Positions 61,176 to 64,000 of a stretch of DNA of 64,000 bases are shown piece after piece. Position 1 is the stretch's first letter; each line of letters starts with the position of its first letter. Source of the stretch: an uncultured Tropicimonas sp. (lineage in GTDB: Bacteria; Pseudomonadota; Alphaproteobacteria; Rhodobacterales; Rhodobacteraceae). Under the pieces are notes generated by a model, which was not told the DNA's origin, ran no database searches, and worked only from the letters and a program-made list of their open reading frames with translations. The position numbers and the translations under genes are program-made. The DNA lies in the NCBI GenBank assembly GCA_947495685.1, contig CANLZY010000005.1:1-64000 (forward strand), in the 5' to 3' direction.

Positions 61176-61856
61176 ATGCTTTCATGGGTACATCTGGCGA
61201 CGGCGAACGCTCCGCAAGGAGGCACTCTCAGGTTGCTGCGACGGGGCGATGAGTTTTCGATCCGGCTGGAAGACGGAAACGAACTGATGAACAGCCGCCT
61301 TGGCGGGTCGGAAGAGGCGCTTGCCACGGTTGCCCTGGAGTGTCTGGGCAACCGGCGCGCGCCGCGCGTGCTGATCGGGGGGCTTGGCATGGGCTTCACG
61401 CTTCGCGCCGCGCAATCTGTCACGCCGCCCGATGCGGGTCTGGTCGTCTCGGAAATCGTTCCAGATCTTGTCGAGTGGGCATCGCAATATATGGAGCCGG
61501 TGTTCGGGACATGCCTGTCCGATCCGCGCGTCGACGTCAGAACAGGGGATGTCGGCGACGTGATCGCCGAGGCGGCAGACGCGTACGACGCGATCCTGCT
61601 TGACGTCGACAACGGCCCGGACGGCCTGACCCGCCCCGGCAATGACGCGCTCTACGGTGAGGTCGGCCTGCGCTCCGCGAGGCGGGCCTTGACCCCCGGC
61701 GGTGTGCTCGCCGTGTGGTCTTCGGCGCCCGACCAGAACTTTTCGAAGCGGCTTGCCAAGTGCGGATACCGGGCAGATGCCAGAACCGTTCGCGCCGGAC
61801 ACTCCAAGCGCGGCGCCCGGCATACGATATGGACGGCGGTCCGAGGCGACATTTGA
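61176..61856 (+). CDS. Spermidine synthase-like protein (SAM/dcSAM-binding fold)
   Basis: A 226-residue Rossmann-fold protein: glycine-rich VLIGGLGMGFTLRAA at about 74-88, acidic ligand SEIVPDLVEWAS, and AILLDVDNGPDGL. It resembles the C-terminal catalytic half of spermidine synthases, without the usual N-terminal beta domain, so it may be a methyltransferase or aminopropyltransferase of unknown substrate. AGGAG lies 6 nt before the ATG. It marks the return to non-mobile sequence right of the island. Confidence 0.8.
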   Translation: MLSWVHLATANAPQGGTLRLLRRGDEFSIRLEDGNELMNSRLGGSEEALATVALECLGNRRAPRVLIGGLGMGFTLRAAQSVTPPDAGLVVSEIVPDLVEWASQYMEPVFGTCLSDPRVDVRTGDVGDVIAEAADAYDAILLDVDNGPDGLTRPGNDALYGEVGLRSARRALTPGGVLAVWSSAPDQNFSKRLAKCGYRADARTVRAGHSKRGARHTIWTAVRGDI

Positions 61857-63070
61857 TACCAGGAAACCCCTGACGGGTCTCTTCATCTCGCGGCAGGACG
61901 AGGCACGCGACGCTCTGCCGGGGGCGAGCATCGACCCGATACTTGCCCACGACTGACCCACATTGGCTGACCTGTTGGCGGAACGCCATTGCGCCGTCGC
62001 CACCCCGCAGAGGCACAGGAGTACAGGCAGGAAATTGCACACAGATGCCAATCGGCTTCACAGATCGAAATCCGTGTGGTGGCCCGGGTCATCGCCTTCG
62101 GCGCCCACGTTGTGAAGCTCCACGGCGATACTGGGTTGATCCTGAAATACCGGGCCCTTCCCACTGGTTCCGCGCCGGTCGAGGGGAGTGATATCAAGCA
62201 TCCGACCATTGCATTTGGCGACACGCTGATCGCCATGAACCAGACCCGGCCAACGCTTTTCAAGCAGCAGGCGATCCGGAGTGACGCTTGTCTGGAAACG
62301 GTCTGTCCGTGTTGCCCATCCTTGAACCCATGAACTTCAACACAGTGTTGAGCCGATGCCACGATGGGCGTTTCTGCTGTATGAAAGACGAAGGCTCTAT
62401 CGTTCTGCAACCGCTGCCGGCCCGTGACCCTTGATAGTCCGATTCCCCCCCAACCAGGTTCGGAAAAAACCGACATCATGGCACACCGACAGCTCCTGGT
62501 CCTGGCGGTGACCGCGACCATTGCCGGGGCAGCACCGGTGCGCAGCAGGCGACAACTCCGGGCGCAATCGGCAACGCCCCGCACACCGTTCAATGGCCGA
62601 AGTCCCGGAATATGGTCCTTGAGGCTCTGGAGGCGGAGTTCACGCTGGACGATCTCGATACGCTCGACGCGCCGGTGACATCCTTGCCAGCGGGCCGGAA
62701 TTGGCGCGCCCGCCGGTTGCACAGGGAGCGCTGCTCGACCTGAAACAGGCAGATTGCAGGATGGCCATCGGCAATGAAAGTCACCCGTATCATACGTTGG
62801 AGCATGCCGTTGAGTGAGGGTGTCATGACATGCGGCCCAAAACTGGGACGAGAGAATTGCCATGGCGGATGTGTCAGTGAGCCGGACCGGACGGAGCGTG
62901 ATTTTGCGTGTGGGCCGGTCGTCTGCCACGCTGTTGCGATTGTCCGCACTGGTGTTGAGAAACGCTCGTCGCGCGGCACGTTCCGGCTTGGATCGAAAAG
63001 CGGCCCACCCGGTATTTCCGACTTGGCGGTTCAGACTATGTGTTGGGCGTAGCTTGCAGGGATCCGGATC
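61857..63070. other. 1.2-kb low-coding region with gene relics
   Basis: No intact gene supported. At 62479 a signal-peptide-like frame (MAHRQLLVLAVTATIAGAAP) is followed, in another frame, by QQATTPGAIGNAPHTVQWPK and VLEALEAEFTLDDLDTLDAP, suggesting a frameshifted small secreted protein (to about 62743). A short ORF at 62862-63074 (MADVSVSRTGRSVILRVGRS) is possible but weak. Confidence 0.4.
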
Positions 63071-63706
63071 ATGAAAACTCTTCTACCTCTCCTGATAGCA
63101 TGCAGCCTGGCTGCAGGAGGTGCCTTTGCCACGCCATTTGGCAACTGGACGGAACAGCGGTTTTCCGTGTTCTCCGCCAACACCTGGACGCAGTCAGGGC
63201 GTGGCGTGAAGGTGGTTTCGGACGACGCCGTGTCGCTCATCTGGTCCCGGCTGCCGCCGTCAAAGGGGGATTCTGCCAAGGCGACATGGACATGGTCGGT
63301 CGACACCAGCGTCCCGGCCACCGCATTGAACCGGAAAGGGGGCGATGATCGCAATCTCTCGCTCTATTTCGTGTTCATGCCACCGGACGCGGCGCAAGCG
63401 AACCGGGATGCCGGCATTCGCACGTTGCTCAAGGTGAAGGAGGCGCGCGTGCTGATGTATGTCTGGGGCGGAAATCATGCGCGGGGCAGTGTCCTGCCGT
63501 CTCCCTATCTCGGGGAGCGCGGAAAAACCATCGTGCGTCGGCCCGCCGGTGTCGGAGCCTTCAGCGAAACCGTGGATCTGGCGGCCGACTATTCCCGTGC
63601 GTTCGGGGCGCAGAAGACCGTTCTGGTCGGCCTTGCCGTCTCGGCAGACAGCGATGACACCGGAACGTCGATCCGGGCGCAATTGCGGGACCTTGGTCTC
63701 GACTAG
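63071..63706 (+). CDS. DUF3047 family secreted protein
   Basis: A 211-residue protein with a signal peptide (LLPLLIACSLAAGGAFA). It follows the DUF3047 pattern: WTWSVDTSVPATALNRKGGD, DRNLSLYFVF, VLMYVWGGNHARGSVLPSPY and the C-terminal AVSADSDDTGTSIRAQLRDL. Periplasmic or surface, function unknown. Confidence 0.82.
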   Translation: MKTLLPLLIACSLAAGGAFATPFGNWTEQRFSVFSANTWTQSGRGVKVVSDDAVSLIWSRLPPSKGDSAKATWTWSVDTSVPATALNRKGGDDRNLSLYFVFMPPDAAQANRDAGIRTLLKVKEARVLMYVWGGNHARGSVLPSPYLGERGKTIVRRPAGVGAFSETVDLAADYSRAFGAQKTVLVGLAVSADSDDTGTSIRAQLRDLGLD

Positions 63707-63934
63707 GCCGCGCCAGTTTCCTCTGCGACCCCGCATGAAGGCCGCAGCGCCAGATGGACATTCAAGGCCCCTGCAATGTCCTGAACGGGCTCCCTGGGCG
63801 TGCCGCACGACGATACAATCCTTTGTCTGGAACCTCGCTCACTCAAAAAAAACGCTCCAGGATGATCCGATCCGACAGGCGCCACGTAATATTCATATTC
63901 CGCACAACGCGGGGCCCAAAGCACCGGAGTTACC
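63707..63934. other. Intergenic region before the last gene
   Basis: About 230 bp, locally AT-richer near 63840-63900 than its surroundings; probably the promoter of the last gene. No other feature seen. Confidence 0.35.
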
Positions 63935-64000
63935 ATGTTTCGTAGAACTTTCCTCGCCGCCTCGACCGCAGTCGGCATGCTTGCTGCGACGTCCGCATTC
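63935..64000 (+). CDS. Exported protein, truncated by the window edge
   Basis: The first 22 codons encode MFRRTFLAASTAVGMLAATS-type sequence. The twin Arg followed by a hydrophobic stretch looks like a Tat or Sec signal. GGAG precedes the ATG. The mature part is outside the window. Confidence 0.6.
   Translation, partial: MFRRTFLAASTAVGMLAATSAF

Noticed and set aside
61883-62929. 348-codon minus-strand frame in the 1.2-kb gap
   Set aside because: No SD or family features, Arg/Cys/Trp-rich; treated as a chance frame.

Overview
The window looks like chromosomal DNA from an alphaproteobacterium of the family Rhodobacteraceae (Roseobacter-type). The evidence is a GC-rich sequence, an mdh-sucCD-sucAB-lpdA TCA block interrupted by lineage-specific genes, ethylmalonyl-CoA-pathway enzymes next to nnrU, an mreBCD-mrdA-rodA-ghrA cell-shape operon, and a GC-rich double-hairpin repeat of a kind I recall from this family. 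No species can be named from the sequence alone.

Layout. 1-4.1 kb (minus strand): the start of a sulfotransferase running off the left edge, then mesaconyl-CoA hydratase, a DUF1737 protein, NnrU, a malyl-CoA thioesterase/lyase-type protein and a TauE/SafE-type permease. 4.2-16.1 kb (plus strand): malate dehydrogenase, succinyl-CoA synthetase (with a sulfotransferase between its two subunit genes), a DUF805 protein, and the three subunits of 2-oxoglutarate dehydrogenase. Strong terminators follow mdh and lpdA. A perfect 18-bp inverted repeat with nested TGTGATCACA palindromes precedes sucC. 16.6-30.8 kb: a membrane-anchored wHTH/TPR regulator faces a long plus-strand cluster (80-aa protein, DUF3179 membrane protein, secreted Cys-containing protein, arylsulfatase, RND pump with its own beta-barrel protein, small secreted proteins, Omp85-like barrel, MFS transporter). 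The cluster is tightly packed, with several stop/start overlaps, and may be an envelope or export system that has not been described as a unit.

31.3-34.7 kb: a lipid-type group (desaturase, FabH-like synthase, and an overlapping 25-aa lipoprotein too short for usual gene calling), a third sulfotransferase and a GlsB/YeaQ protein. 34.8-46.3 kb (minus): carB, a GT87-type membrane protein, then ghrA-rodA-mrdA-mreD-mreC-mreB. 46.5-53.2 kb: a TupA-like ATP-grasp gene, leuA with a leucine-rich leader peptide and hairpin upstream (attenuation), an 18-repeat MORN protein and glutamine-dependent NAD synthetase.

53.6-60.7 kb: tRNA-Arg(UCU) is followed by an accessory island holding a broken TniQ gene, several unknown small genes and nested insertion sequences (IS256 remnant, complete IS5 with TA duplication, IS3 remnant). 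The IS256 and IS3 reading frames are interrupted by short hairpin-forming inserts of about 40 bp that share a CGGGCAA core. 61-64 kb: a spermidine-synthase-like methyltransferase-fold protein, about 1.2 kb of mostly degraded sequence, a DUF3047 secreted protein and the start of another exported protein at the right edge.

The most interesting items are the 40-bp inserts, the leuA leader, the sulfatase/RND/barrel cluster with its facing regulator, the dual-palindrome element before sucC, and the tiny overlapping lipoprotein.
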